Shown here: positions 19,748 through 29,374 of the stretch, piece after piece | Numbering within the stretch: position 1 is the stretch's first letter | How the letters are laid out: each line of letters opens with the position of its first letter | From: an uncultured Prevotellaceae bacterium | GTDB taxonomy: Bacteria > Bacteroidota > Bacteroidia > Bacteroidales > Bacteroidaceae | Length of the DNA stretch: 64,000 bases | Direction: 5' to 3' | NCBI GenBank assembly: GCA_947304115.1 | Contig: CAMZAE010000003.1 | Coordinates: 62,001 to 126,000, forward strand | Notes under the pieces: generated by a model | The model's database searches: none | The model's input: only the letters and a program-made list of their open reading frames with translations | Told to the model about the DNA's origin: nothing | Position numbers and translations under genes: made by a program

Positions 19748-20703
19748 ATGAACAAAACACGCAATCTTTTCAAGCTTTCAGCAATGGCTCTGCTCGCTTT
19801 GGGACTGTTCACATTCAGTTCCTGCGGCGGCGACGACGATGATGAAATCATCAACCAGAAGGACTTTGTCGAACAGTACTTCAGCGTAACCGACGGAACG
19901 TACCACAATTCGGCTATGCCCAGTTCTACCACAAATCAACCCATCAGCGGAATCAACATCAGCAGCCAAGGCGAGACAGCCACCATCGACATCACCTCCG
20001 ACGAGGAATACGACCGCTTCTTTGTGGGCGTGGAAGGGATATCGGGCTATATGGAATATGTTCCCGCAAACTCACGTGCAGGAAAGTTCAGCTACACAAT
20101 CCCTGTGAAATTTGGCTCAAAAGCTCCCAACACCATGAAGATACAGGTGAAAGGTCGTACCAAGAGCGGCGACATTACGACCACATACAGCCAGGCCGTC
20201 CAGACCTTCGGCGGCGACATCGGCACAAACAATGGCGCTACGAGTACGAGCAGGACGACGACATGGGCACCATCCGCGAGGACTACACCTTCCAGAACAT
20301 CGGAACGGGCAAAGTGGCCGACTTCTCCAAGGAAGAGTATGAGACGACATACGCATGGCAAGTGCAGGTGGAAGGCCAGTTCAAGCTGCAGGGCAGCACG
20401 CTGCGCCTCTACATCCGCCGCGCCCGCGTCAAGGCTTCTGACGATTGGTCTGCCTGGTACGACAAAGGTCGTGCCGCCATCCTCGGCCCCTATATCAACT
20501 GGCAGAACAACTACAACTCTTGGAACGAGTATGTAGAGCAGGGCGAAGGCGATATATGGGAGTGCATCGTCAACGATGCCAAGACACAGATGCAATGGCG
20601 TAAGTTGAAACCCGTTTACAATTACGACCCTGTTTCGGGCGAGAGCAGCGTGTCGTACACATACGATACGAGCTATCCTGTCCGCCAACTCAAAAAGATA
20701 TAA
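19748..20703 (+). pseudogene. Acidic lipoprotein gene with a single frameshift
   Basis: Frame 2 LGLFTFSSCGGDDDDE...QTFGGDIGTNN joins frame 1 WRYEYEQDDDMGTIREDYTF...VRQLKKI* near 20233-20240. Confidence 0.7.
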
Positions 20704-20721
20704 GCTGCGGCATGACCATAA

Positions 20722-20760
20722 AAAAAGCGGACGAATCACATGGTGGTTCGCCCGCTTTTT
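20722..20760. terminator. Terminator-like hairpin between the lipoprotein gene and purD
   Basis: AAAAAAGCGGACGAATCACATGGTGGTTCGCCCGCTTTTT. Confidence 0.65.
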
Positions 20761-20762
20761 CG

Positions 20763-20770
20763 TATCTTTG
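20763..20770 (+). promoter_or_regulatory. Bacteroidota -7 element for purD
   Basis: TATCTTTG. Confidence 0.6.
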
Positions 20771-20796
20771 CAGCATAAATGACAAATTGAGAACCT

Positions 20797-22125
20797 ATGA
20801 GAATACTTTTGTTAGGCAGCGGCGGGCGTGAACACGCCTTGGCTTGGAAGATAGCCCAAAGCCCCAAGTGCGAGAAACTCTATATTGCCCCAGGTAATGC
20901 AGGCACGAAAGAAGTGGGCGAGAACATCAACATTAAAGTTAATGACTTCGATGACATCAAGGACTTCTGCCTTGAGAAGGGCGTTACGATGGTTGTCGTT
21001 GGCCCCGAAGACCCCTTGGTGAACGGCATCTATGACTTCTTTAAGGACGATGCCCAATTGAAGGACATTCCCGTCATTGGCCCAAGCAAGAAGGGTGCTG
21101 TGCTGGAAGGCAGCAAGGACTTTGCCAAAGGCTTTATGCAAAGGCATGGCATCCCAACGGCCCGCTATCAGACTTTCGACGGTGAGCACCTGCAAGAAGG
21201 ACTGGACTTCCTGGAGACATTGGAGCCGCCCTACGTCCTGAAGGCCGACGGTCTCTGTGCCGGCAAGGGTGTTCTCATCCTCCCCACCCTCGAAGAAGCG
21301 AAGAAGGAGTTTAAGGAGATGCTGGGCGGCATGTTCGGCAAAGCCAGCAGCCGCGTGGTTATCGAGGAGTTTCTGGATGGCATCGAGTGCAGCGTCTTCG
21401 TCTTGACCGACGGCAACAGCTACAAGATACTGCCCGAGGCGAAGGACTACAAGCGCATCGGCGAGGGCGACACCGGACTCAACACCGGCGGCATGGGCAG
21501 TGTGAGTCCTGTTCCATTTGCCACAAAAGATTGGATGAAGAAGGTGGAGGAGCGCATCATTCGTCCTACGGTTGAAGGTCTCAAGGAAGAAGGCATCGAC
21601 TACAAGGGCTTCATCTTCTTTGGCCTCATCAACGCACGGAATAAGGGGCAAGGAGCAGGGGGCAAGGAACAAGAAACAAGAGAACCGAAAGTGATAGAGT
21701 ACAATGTCCGCATGGGCGATCCTGAAACCGAGACCGTGATGCTGCGCCTGAAGAGCGACCTTGTTGACCTCTTCGAAGGCGTTGCAACGGGCACGCTGGC
21801 AGAACGAAAGGTTGAATTCGACGAGCGGGCTGCCGTTTGCGTCATGCTGGTCAGTGGCGGCTATCCTGGCTCGTACGAGAAGGGCTTCCACATCACTGGT
21901 ATCGAAGATGTCTGGGGCAGCACCCTTTTCCATGCAGGCACAGCTTTCGCCCCTCCTTCGGAGGGAACGGAGGAGGCTCAACTTGTAACAAACGGCGGGC
22001 GCGTCCTTGCCGTCAGCAGCTATGGCAAGGACAAGGAAGAGGCTTTGGAAAAGAGCTTTGCCAATGCCAAGCTCATAAAGTTCCAAGGCAAGAACTTCCG
22101 CAGAGACATCGGGGCAGACCTATAG
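20797..22125 (+). CDS. purD: Phosphoribosylamine--glycine ligase, carrying two repeat-derived insertions
   Basis: [62 protein letters not shown]. Confidence 0.96.
   Translation: MRILLLGSGGREHALAWKIAQSPKCEKLYIAPGNAGTKEVGENINIKVNDFDDIKDFCLEKGVTMVVVGPEDPLVNGIYDFFKDDAQLKDIPVIGPSKKGAVLEGSKDFAKGFMQRHGIPTARYQTFDGEHLQEGLDFLETLEPPYVLKADGLCAGKGVLILPTLEEAKKEFKEMLGGMFGKASSRVVIEEFLDGIECSVFVLTDGNSYKILPEAKDYKRIGEGDTGLNTGGMGSVSPVPFATKDWMKKVEERIIRPTVEGLKEEGIDYKGFIFFGLINARNKGQGAGGKEQETREPKVIEYNVRMGDPETETVMLRLKSDLVDLFEGVATGTLAERKVEFDERAAVCVMLVSGGYPGSYEKGFHITGIEDVWGSTLFHAGTAFAPPSEGTEEAQLVTNGGRVLAVSSYGKDKEEALEKSFANAKLIKFQGKNFRRDIGADL
21642..21686. repeat. Family C G-rich repeat inside purD
   Basis: AAGGGGCAAGGAGCAGGGGGCAAGGAACAAG, encoding [11 protein letters not shown]. 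Confidence 0.8.
21941..21981. repeat. Palindromic repeat (B-like) inside purD
   Basis: GCTTTCGCCCCTCCTTCGGAGGGAACGGAGGAGGCTCAAC, encoding [13 protein letters not shown]. Confidence 0.7.
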
Positions 22126-22182
22126 AACATTTACAATTTACGATTTGACGATTTACTATTGACAATTTGACCTCTTGAAGCC

Positions 22183-23118
22183 TTGAAGCCTCGGTTGCAA
22201 AACAAGATAGCAGGAAGCGAACTGACGCTGCCAATGTGTGTTGTGGTGGCGGCCGCCTTGTGGTGGCGGCCAGAGGGGAGTGACGTTACATCCAACATCT
22301 GGGGATTGGCATTATGTATTCTGACGACTTACATCATCATGGAGACCAATGCCCGTCAGCACATCATCCGCATCCGAACCCGTATGATGTCGTGCGTCTG
22401 GCTTGTCCTGTCCACATCTCTTTCGTTCATGCACCCATTAGGAGAGCCTCTCGTGGCGGCAACCTTTCTTTGCGGTAGCTATTACCTGCTCTTCCGGTGC
22501 TACCAGCATCACCAGCCTCAACTGATGGCCTTTCATTCTTTCCTCATGCTTGGCATCGGCAGTTTCTTTGCACCCATCATGCTGCCAATGGCCATTTCCT
22601 TCTTCCTCTACATGGTCTTCTTCCTTCGCTCCCTGACAAAAAAGGCTTTCTGGGCAGGCATTCTCGGCCTGATTGTCCCTCTTTGGTGCTATGGAGCCTG
22701 GTGCTTTGTGACAGGCAATGCATTCAAATACCAATTGCCATTCAACGACCTTAAGCCCTTCTCTTTTGTGAAAGAGTTAGGAGAGGCTGAGATTTTCTCC
22801 TTTGCTGTCATCGCCCTGCTAAGCATCATCAGCATCATACACTATCTGCGCACCAACTATGACGACAAGATACGCGTGCGCATGATACTATATATATATG
22901 TCTCGCAGACATTGCTGCTGATAGCTTTTCTGATGCTTCAGCCCGCGCAGTATAAGACCACAATGGCTCTCATCGTAGCCAGCGCCAGCCCGCTCATCGC
23001 CCACTACTTCGCCCTTTCCAAAAGCATTTTTACTACCCTTCTTTTTGTTCTCTCTTTGCTACTGATAACAATGATGGCAGCCCTGAACCTTTGGCTGCCA
23101 CCATCCTTTACCTTTTAA
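22183..23118 (+). CDS. Multi-pass membrane protein of unknown function
   Basis: Several hydrophobic segments; listed start is TTG, so the true start is uncertain. Confidence 0.65.
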   Translation: MKPRLQNKIAGSELTLPMCVVVAAALWWRPEGSDVTSNIWGLALCILTTYIIMETNARQHIIRIRTRMMSCVWLVLSTSLSFMHPLGEPLVAATFLCGSYYLLFRCYQHHQPQLMAFHSFLMLGIGSFFAPIMLPMAISFFLYMVFFLRSLTKKAFWAGILGLIVPLWCYGAWCFVTGNAFKYQLPFNDLKPFSFVKELGEAEIFSFAVIALLSIISIIHYLRTNYDDKIRVRMILYIYVSQTLLLIAFLMLQPAQYKTTMALIVASASPLIAHYFALSKSIFTTLLFVLSLLLITMMAALNLWLPPSFTF

Positions 23119-23136
23119 GAAGGAAACTCTAACTGC

Positions 23137-25338
23137 TTACCAGATATCCTCCGACTCCTCCGGATTGTCATAGACTTCCTTGGCTACATATTCAAAGTAG
23201 TCCATGTAAAACTCCTTGGACTCTTCGTCAAGCACAGACTTGAAGCGGATGTAATAGTTCTGATAAGGCTGCAAGTAAGCACTCAGAAGGATTCGGCGTG
23301 AAATATAATGGTAAGTGCGCACAGACACGTTGCTGCCAAGAGTATTTGACCAAGAGTTTGGACCCTTCATAAATCCCTTTGTGCGCATCGTCTTTGTCAC
23401 ACGGTCATTATACTCTTCGTCGTCTGTGTCTTCCTCCCATCCGACATAAGATGGTGTCGTGAAGCTTTGGCCGCTAGCTCCGTTTCCAGTCCTATATCTC
23501 CATTCCTTAGCGCCCAAACGCAAATCCAAAGGAATGCCTGCGGCAGGCATCTTGTCGCGAGAGACGCCGAAATAAACCTGAGCCATAGAACGCAGAAATG
23601 AACCATTTGCCACACCGAAGCGTATCTCATACTGTCCAGCACGTGGCACAGGTGGCAGTTTCATCGTGAAGTCATAACGACCGATGATATTATACTCATC
23701 ACCCTGAAGATTATGATAGCCGGACAAATACCCCGGAAGGTAATAGAAGAGCGTTCCTTCGCGTATCTCGATATTATCCAAGTAAGGATAGTTCGTCGGT
23801 ATGCCCCTGTTATTGGTAGCTCCGCTTGTAAAATAGCTTCGCTGAGAACGGATGTTGTTGTTCATTAACTCAGGCATTACGCATCCTGCATCAATGCGAA
23901 TACGGTTGGACACCATCTGATTGCAGACATTTTCCGTACAAACAAGCAACTGTTCTATGGGATATACGACAGCATTGGCGATGTTGGTGGCGTCCGTTTC
24001 CGTTTCCGCTGCCATCAGTATGCGGATACCCTGATTCTCGTCGGCTGTCGTGCAGGAACCTTTCAATGGTGGGAACAGACCACTCTCATGATAGTCGTTC
24101 TTGTTTGCACGAGCCGGACTGAATTGTCCACGTCCATTCCTAAGCAACGGGAAGCGATTCAAATAAATGCCATTACTCTCCTTACTCTCGTAAGTCTTTA
24201 TCATACGGGGAAGTCCCATCGTCTGGTAATAGTCCATTATGGCAATCGTTGGCACCTTAGACGTAGTATAGTTAAACAACAGTTCATTGTAGTGTATCAC
24301 CAGTTTGTCCCTTCCTATACGTTGGGGCAGCAAGTGATACGTGACAAACTGGTTCAGGACATTCATTTCGTTGGTGTAGTTCTCATCGTAGAGCGTACCG
24401 CTTATGTAGTCAAAGAGTTTTGAATCTTTCAGGTACTTACATACGTCTTCGACGGTTATTGCATCGGCCGACTTGCCCAACTCGTTCTCCCAAAAGCGGT
24501 CTGTCTCGGCAAAAAGAGTAAAGCCATAGTAGCGGTGTTCCGGAACGCTTCCCACCTGCCCTTGAGAAGGATGTATAGGCAAGTCCTGAACTCCTCCCGT
24601 CAAGTAAAGTTCCTCCCATGCCTCGTCGCGATAGGCATTGAGAGTGTCTTGCAGATTGCAAGCAAGCAACAGGCGCGACATTACACTGTATCCGCTCTCT
24701 GGCTTTGAGGACCAAAGACGTATCAAGTCGCCCAACCGCTTGTCGCTCGGTGCTATCACACCTTCCACCTGGTGCACATATCCGTTAATCAGCATGATGC
24801 CTCGGTTCTTCTTGGATACTGCCGCCACACCGTCTATGTTAATACTGTCCAGGTCCTCCTCGCCATAAAAGACGCGAAGCTTACGGTCATTCAGGTTTGT
24901 CAACCCAAACTCTTTTTCGTTTTCGGGGAAATCGGTAACATCATAAGCGGTTTGGTCGCCACCGTCCATAATGCTATTGAAGACTATCACCTTCTCAATA
25001 CTGTCCAAGGTGTTTTCTTCTTCAAATCCCTGCCAAGACGGTTCCGTGATGATGCCCTTCTTGTAGAGGGAGTCCAAATACGCCTGCACAGCATCGTTTG
25101 TTGGAGCGAAGACCGTATAATGTCCGCGAGCCGACAAAAGCTGCAACAATGTGGTCTCGGAATACTTGCTTACAGCCCTTTTCCCTAACAAACGTACATA
25201 CTCACTATAGTAATCCTTTTCTTTTAGGTACTGACTGATTGTCTTGTTCTCAAAAGTGTACCTTGAAGACATGTCAATCTGTTCTGTGCAACTCACCAGA
25301 ACAATCAACATCGTAACAAATAGGAAAAGCCTGTTCAT
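23137..25338 (-). CDS. Fasciclin-domain lipoprotein
   Basis: MNRLFLFVTMLIVLVSCTEQ lipobox; LLQLLSARGHYTVFAPTNDAVQAYLDSL. Confidence 0.8.
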   Translation of the reverse strand: MNRLFLFVTMLIVLVSCTEQIDMSSRYTFENKTISQYLKEKDYYSEYVRLLGKRAVSKYSETTLLQLLSARGHYTVFAPTNDAVQAYLDSLYKKGIITEPSWQGFEEENTLDSIEKVIVFNSIMDGGDQTAYDVTDFPENEKEFGLTNLNDRKLRVFYGEEDLDSINIDGVAAVSKKNRGIMLINGYVHQVEGVIAPSDKRLGDLIRLWSSKPESGYSVMSRLLLACNLQDTLNAYRDEAWEELYLTGGVQDLPIHPSQGQVGSVPEHRYYGFTLFAETDRFWENELGKSADAITVEDVCKYLKDSKLFDYISGTLYDENYTNEMNVLNQFVTYHLLPQRIGRDKLVIHYNELLFNYTTSKVPTIAIMDYYQTMGLPRMIKTYESKESNGIYLNRFPLLRNGRGQFSPARANKNDYHESGLFPPLKGSCTTADENQGIRILMAAETETDATNIANAVVYPIEQLLVCTENVCNQMVSNRIRIDAGCVMPELMNNNIRSQRSYFTSGATNNRGIPTNYPYLDNIEIREGTLFYYLPGYLSGYHNLQGDEYNIIGRYDFTMKLPPVPRAGQYEIRFGVANGSFLRSMAQVYFGVSRDKMPAAGIPLDLRLGAKEWRYRTGNGASGQSFTTPSYVGWEEDTDDEEYNDRVTKTMRTKGFMKGPNSWSNTLGSNVSVRTYHYISRRILLSAYLQPYQNYYIRFKSVLDEESKEFYMDYFEYVAKEVYDNPEESEDIW

Positions 25339-25430
25339 CAAATTTATATGTGTTAAGTTATTATTGCAGAATCTCAATTCATCGCTGTTTTTTTAGAGGT
25401 GTGACGTAAGTGTACATAACCTACCGCGTG

Positions 25431-25438
25431 CAAATATA
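25431..25438 (-). promoter_or_regulatory. Bacteroidota -7 element for the fasciclin gene
   Basis: TATATTTG on the minus strand. Confidence 0.5.
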
Positions 25439-25547
25439 CAACTAATTTTAATATCTTTTACACTTTACCTTGTTTTTTTTTACAATACTTGTACTTATAT
25501 TCATTACCAGACAGGTATGTTTGCAGAAAAAGTGTAAATTTGCAGAT

Positions 25548-26576
25548 ATGAAACCCTCTTTGGTTGATATTCCTGTGCTCATTCTGTTCTTCAACAGACC
25601 GCAACAACTCAGTCAGGTTTTTACACAGGTACAGAAGGCACGTCCGTCGCGGCTGTTCCTTTATCAGGACGGCCCGCGCTCCGAGGCGGACATGCCAGGA
25701 ATCATGGCTTGCCGCGAGGTCGTGGCGCAGGTGGATTGGGAATGCGAGGTAAGAACACTCTATCAGGAGAAGAACTTCGGCTGCGACCCTTCGGAGTACA
25801 TCTCGCAGAAATGGGCATTCAGCCAGGCCGATAAATGCGTCGTGCTGGAGGATGACGATGTACCCGCCGTGAGCTTCTTTGCCTTCTGTAAAGAGATGCT
25901 CGACCGCTACGAACACGACGAGCGCATCACGATGATTAGCGGTTTCAACGTAGAGGAACAGACTACCGACGCACAAGGCGACTATTTCTTCACCACGAAC
26001 TTCAGCATCTGGGGGTGGGCTTCGTGGCGGCGTGTCATCGACCAGTGGGACGAGCATTACACGTGGCTCGACAACCCAATAGCCGTACAACAACTGGAGG
26101 GACTGATACGCGAGCGTGGCTATCGCGATGACTTCCTGCCCATGTGCCGAAAGCATCGCGAACAAAGAAAAGCCTTCTACGAGACCATCTTCTGGTCGCA
26201 CATGCTTCTCAGTAACGGCCTTGCCATCGTGCCCAGCAAGAACATGATAAACAACCTTGGCGCCACAGCCGACAGCACCCATTTCGGCGGCTCGTTGCAG
26301 ACGATGCCTCGCGGCTATCGGCGCATTTTCACAATGAAGCGCTACGAACTCCCCGTGAACAACGGCTATGCTCTCGTCCACCCTCCCTACGTTGTGGAAC
26401 ACGTTGCCTATCGCCATCGTGCTTACCGCATCATGGGATGGATGTGTCCGATGGTCAAAATAGGCCGTTCCATCGAGGAATTATGTCTTAACCTGCGTTA
26501 CGGCAACTTCCGCTTCATACGCTCTGCCATCCGGAATCGCATTCGGAAATGGATGGGAAGGGAAGCGTTTAATTGA
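25548..26576 (+). CDS. Glycosyltransferase (GT2/GNT-I-like)
   Basis: PVLILFFNRPQQLSQVFTQVQKARPSRLFLYQDGPR...CVVLEDDDVP. Confidence 0.85.
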   Translation: MKPSLVDIPVLILFFNRPQQLSQVFTQVQKARPSRLFLYQDGPRSEADMPGIMACREVVAQVDWECEVRTLYQEKNFGCDPSEYISQKWAFSQADKCVVLEDDDVPAVSFFAFCKEMLDRYEHDERITMISGFNVEEQTTDAQGDYFFTTNFSIWGWASWRRVIDQWDEHYTWLDNPIAVQQLEGLIRERGYRDDFLPMCRKHREQRKAFYETIFWSHMLLSNGLAIVPSKNMINNLGATADSTHFGGSLQTMPRGYRRIFTMKRYELPVNNGYALVHPPYVVEHVAYRHRAYRIMGWMCPMVKIGRSIEELCLNLRYGNFRFIRSAIRNRIRKWMGREAFN

Positions 26577-26617
26577 AAGGTGAAAGTTGAAAATTTATAG
26601 GTGAAAGGTAATAGGTG

Positions 26618-27838
26618 ATGAACGTATTGCTTGTCAGTACCAGCGAAAGAAACGGTGGCGGTGCCATTGCAGCACGCCGCCTCATGGATGCCCTCAACAA
26701 GAATGGCGTGAAGGCAAAGCTCTTGGTGCGCGACAAACAGACGGATGCTGTCACAGTGTGCAAGACGGGCAGCAAGCTGCCAAAGCTTCTGGAACGCCTT
26801 GCCATCCTGCCGCGCTGCGGCTTCCCTGGCTTTCAACTTTCAACTTTCAACTTTCAACTTCCGCGCCTGTGGCAGGCGGACATTGCCAACGTGGGCATTG
26901 ACATCACCCGGACAAGAGAATTCCAAGAGGCCGATGTCATCCATCTGCACTGGGTTAACCAAGGAATGCTTTCTCTCGATGGAATGGACAAGATTTTGAG
27001 CAGTGGCAAGCGCATTGTCTGGACACTGCACGACGAATGGCCCTACCTTGGCGTCTGCCATTACCGAGGCGCATGCGAGGAAAGGGAATGCCGCCGCTGC
27101 CCACTCCTCTGCGGTTCCCTACCTTATAAAATATATAAAAGGAAGCATGAGATGTACCGACGCTGGCATCCTGTCTTTGTGGGTTGCAGCCAGTGGATTA
27201 CCGACCAAGCACGCCAGGCCATGCCTGGAGAGCGCGTGGAGCACATCAACAACTGCATTCCCTCTACCCTCTTCCATCCCGCTGACAGGCAACAGGCACG
27301 CAAAGCCCTCTCGCTTCCCCAAAACAAACGCCTGCTCCTTTTCTGCAGCCAGAAGGTGACAGACGAAAGAAAAGGCATGGCATACCTAACCGAAGCCATT
27401 GAAGCACTCCCCCAAAGGGGAAACGGAGAGGAGGCTTTCCATCTCGTCATTGTTGGCAAAGACTCGGAAAAGATTCCTTTGCCCGAAGGCATTGGCATCA
27501 CCCGCTTTGGCAGCGTCGGCGAGCAGGACATGCCCTTGCTCTATAATGCTGCCGATGTTTTCCTCACGCCCAGCCTTCAGGACAACCTGCCCAACACCAT
27601 TGCCGAGGCCATGAGTTGCGGCACGCCGTGCGTAGGTTTCGACGTAGGCGGCATCCCCGAGATGATAGACCACAAGGAAAACGGCTATGTGGCCCGCTAC
27701 CGTGATGCTGCCGACCTTGCAGAAGGCATCCGCTACGTCCTGGGCCACGACCTCCGCGCCGCCGCCCACAGCAAAGCGGCTGCAGCCTATGGGGAGACTC
27801 ATGTCGCACAACAGTACATCAGTATTTACCAAGCCTGA
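26618..27838 (+). CDS. GT4-type glycosyltransferase containing repeat-derived insertions
   Basis: MNVLLVSTSERNGGGAIAARRL; DVFLTPSLQDNLPNTIAEAMSCGTPCVGFDVGGIPEMI. Confidence 0.92.
   Translation: MNVLLVSTSERNGGGAIAARRLMDALNKNGVKAKLLVRDKQTDAVTVCKTGSKLPKLLERLAILPRCGFPGFQLSTFNFQLPRLWQADIANVGIDITRTREFQEADVIHLHWVNQGMLSLDGMDKILSSGKRIVWTLHDEWPYLGVCHYRGACEERECRRCPLLCGSLPYKIYKRKHEMYRRWHPVFVGCSQWITDQARQAMPGERVEHINNCIPSTLFHPADRQQARKALSLPQNKRLLLFCSQKVTDERKGMAYLTEAIEALPQRGNGEEAFHLVIVGKDSEKIPLPEGIGITRFGSVGEQDMPLLYNAADVFLTPSLQDNLPNTIAEAMSCGTPCVGFDVGGIPEMIDHKENGYVARYRDAADLAEGIRYVLGHDLRAAAHSKAAAAYGETHVAQQYISIYQA
26831..26860. repeat. Tandem TTTCAAC heptamer array inside the GT4 gene
   Basis: TTTCAACTTTCAACTTTCAACTTTCAACTT, encoding FQLSTFNFQL. 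Confidence 0.9.
27407..27440. repeat. Palindromic repeat (B-like) inside the GT4 gene
   Basis: CTCCCCCAAAGGGGAAACGGAGAGGAGGCTTTCC. Confidence 0.6.
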
Positions 27839-27839
27839 T

Positions 27840-28619
27840 ATGAAACCGCTCTTCACCATAGCAACAGTCACCTATAATGCCGAGGCCACTCTTGAGCGCA
27901 CACTTAGGAGCGTCGCCTCGCAGGATTATGCCCGCATCGAGCACATCATCATCGACGGTTGCTCGACGGACCATACGCTTTCCCTTGTTCAGCACTATGT
28001 CGAAGAGAACCAGGCACGCCATAGCATACGCCTCGTTTGTGAACCCGACAGCGGACTCTACGATGCAATGAACAAGGCACTGGTCGCTGCCACTGGCGAC
28101 TACGTCGTCTTCCTCAATGCCGGCGACTGCCTGCACAGCACGGACACCATATCTTCTCTGGCCAGTCAGACACAATGGCGAAAAGGCGACAACAGCCATC
28201 CTGCCATCCTCTATGGCGACACTCATCTGGTTGACGCAGAAGGAAACTTCCTGCGACGGCGGCGCCTCACTCCACCAGAGAAGCTTACACAGAAAACCTT
28301 CCTCGACGGTATGCGCGTCTGCCACCAGTCGTTCTACGTCCGCACCGACATTGCCAAACAGGAGCTATACAACCTTGGTTATCGTTATTCCTCCGACTTC
28401 GACTGGTGCATCCGCATCATCCGTCGCGCCACACGCCGCCGCCTGCCCCTCGTCAACACCCATCTTGTGCTGACCGACTATCTCAACGAGGGCATGACGA
28501 CGCGCAACCACCGTGCTTCGCTCAAGGAACGCTTCCGCATCATGGCGCACTACTACGGATGGCCTGCCACGATATTCAGGCACTTCTGGTTCATCGTAAG
28601 GGCAATCGTGAAAAGGTGA
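27840..28619 (+). CDS. Glycosyltransferase family 2
   Basis: MKPLFTIATVTYNAEATLERTLRSVASQDYARIEHIIIDGCSTDHTL...GDYVVFLNAGD. Confidence 0.92.
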   Translation: MKPLFTIATVTYNAEATLERTLRSVASQDYARIEHIIIDGCSTDHTLSLVQHYVEENQARHSIRLVCEPDSGLYDAMNKALVAATGDYVVFLNAGDCLHSTDTISSLASQTQWRKGDNSHPAILYGDTHLVDAEGNFLRRRRLTPPEKLTQKTFLDGMRVCHQSFYVRTDIAKQELYNLGYRYSSDFDWCIRIIRRATRRRLPLVNTHLVLTDYLNEGMTTRNHRASLKERFRIMAHYYGWPATIFRHFWFIVRAIVKR

Positions 28620-28711
28620 TAAGGTGATAAGGTTAAAAGGTGATAAGGTTAAAAGGTGATAAGGTGATAAGGTGAAAAGGTGATAAGGTGATAAGGTTAA
28701 AAGGTTAAAAG
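28608..28711. repeat. 8-bp tandem array, 13 units of GT(G/T)A(T/A)AAG
   Basis: Counted directly: 13 x 8 = 104 bp, starting in the last GT2 codons and ending 4 bp before the rnhB ATG. Confidence 0.95.
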
Positions 28712-28714
28712 AGA

Positions 28715-29353
28715 ATGCTACTGCCTTACTACCATAAGGACATTGTCGAGGCGGGGTGCGACGAGGCGGGGCGCGGATGCCTTGCAGGACCGGTTTTTGC
28801 CGCTGCCGTTATCCTGCCACCCGACTTCAAGTGCAACATGCTGAACGACTCGAAGCAACTCAGCGAGAAGAAGCGTTATGCGCTTCGCGAGGTCGTTGAG
28901 CACGAAGCACTAGCTTGGGCTGTGGGTGTCGTGGACAATGAAGAGATAGACAAGATAAACATCCTCCGCGCAAGCATCCTCGCCATGCACCGCGCCCTTG
29001 ACAAACTCAAGCTGCGCCCCGAAGAAATCATCATCGATGGCAACCGCTTCACGCCATACACTCCCCCTCTTTCTGGAGGTGGACGGGGAGAGGCTCTGCC
29101 CTACACGACCATCGTCAAGGGCGACGGCAAGTACATGAGCATCGCCGCTGCCAGCATTCTGGCAAAAACCTATCGAGATGACTTCATGCAGAATCTCCAC
29201 GCAGAATACCCTGCCTATCAATGGGACAAGAACAAGGGCTACCCTACGCTTGCACACCGGCAGGCCATTCGCGAGCACGGCACAACACCCTACCACCGCA
29301 TGACCTTCAACCTGCTTGGAGCACAACAATTAGAGTTCGACTTCGAAAACTAA
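28715..29353 (+). CDS. rnhB: Ribonuclease HII with an in-frame repeat insertion
   Basis: [58 protein letters not shown]. Confidence 0.95.
   Translation: MLLPYYHKDIVEAGCDEAGRGCLAGPVFAAAVILPPDFKCNMLNDSKQLSEKKRYALREVVEHEALAWAVGVVDNEEIDKINILRASILAMHRALDKLKLRPEEIIIDGNRFTPYTPPLSGGGRGEALPYTTIVKGDGKYMSIAAASILAKTYRDDFMQNLHAEYPAYQWDKNKGYPTLAHRQAIREHGTTPYHRMTFNLLGAQQLEFDFEN
29056..29103. repeat. Palindrome-family repeat inside rnhB
   Basis: TACACTCCCCCTCTTTCTGGAGGTGGACGGGGAGAGGCTCTGCCCTA, encoding [16 protein letters not shown]. Confidence 0.8.
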
Positions 29354-29374
29354 AGACACCGCGCACAGCATTTC

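Noticed and set aside
20220-20262. Programmed -1 frameshift in the acidic lipoprotein gene
   Set aside because: No canonical slippery heptamer or obvious stimulatory hairpin at the frame change; mutation or sequence error is simpler.
20812-22086. 424-aa ORF antisense to purD
   Set aside because: Entirely overlaps a clear purD gene and has no recognisable motif or start context.
28608-28711. CRISPR array
   Set aside because: The 8-bp units are contiguous with no spacers, and no cas genes are present.
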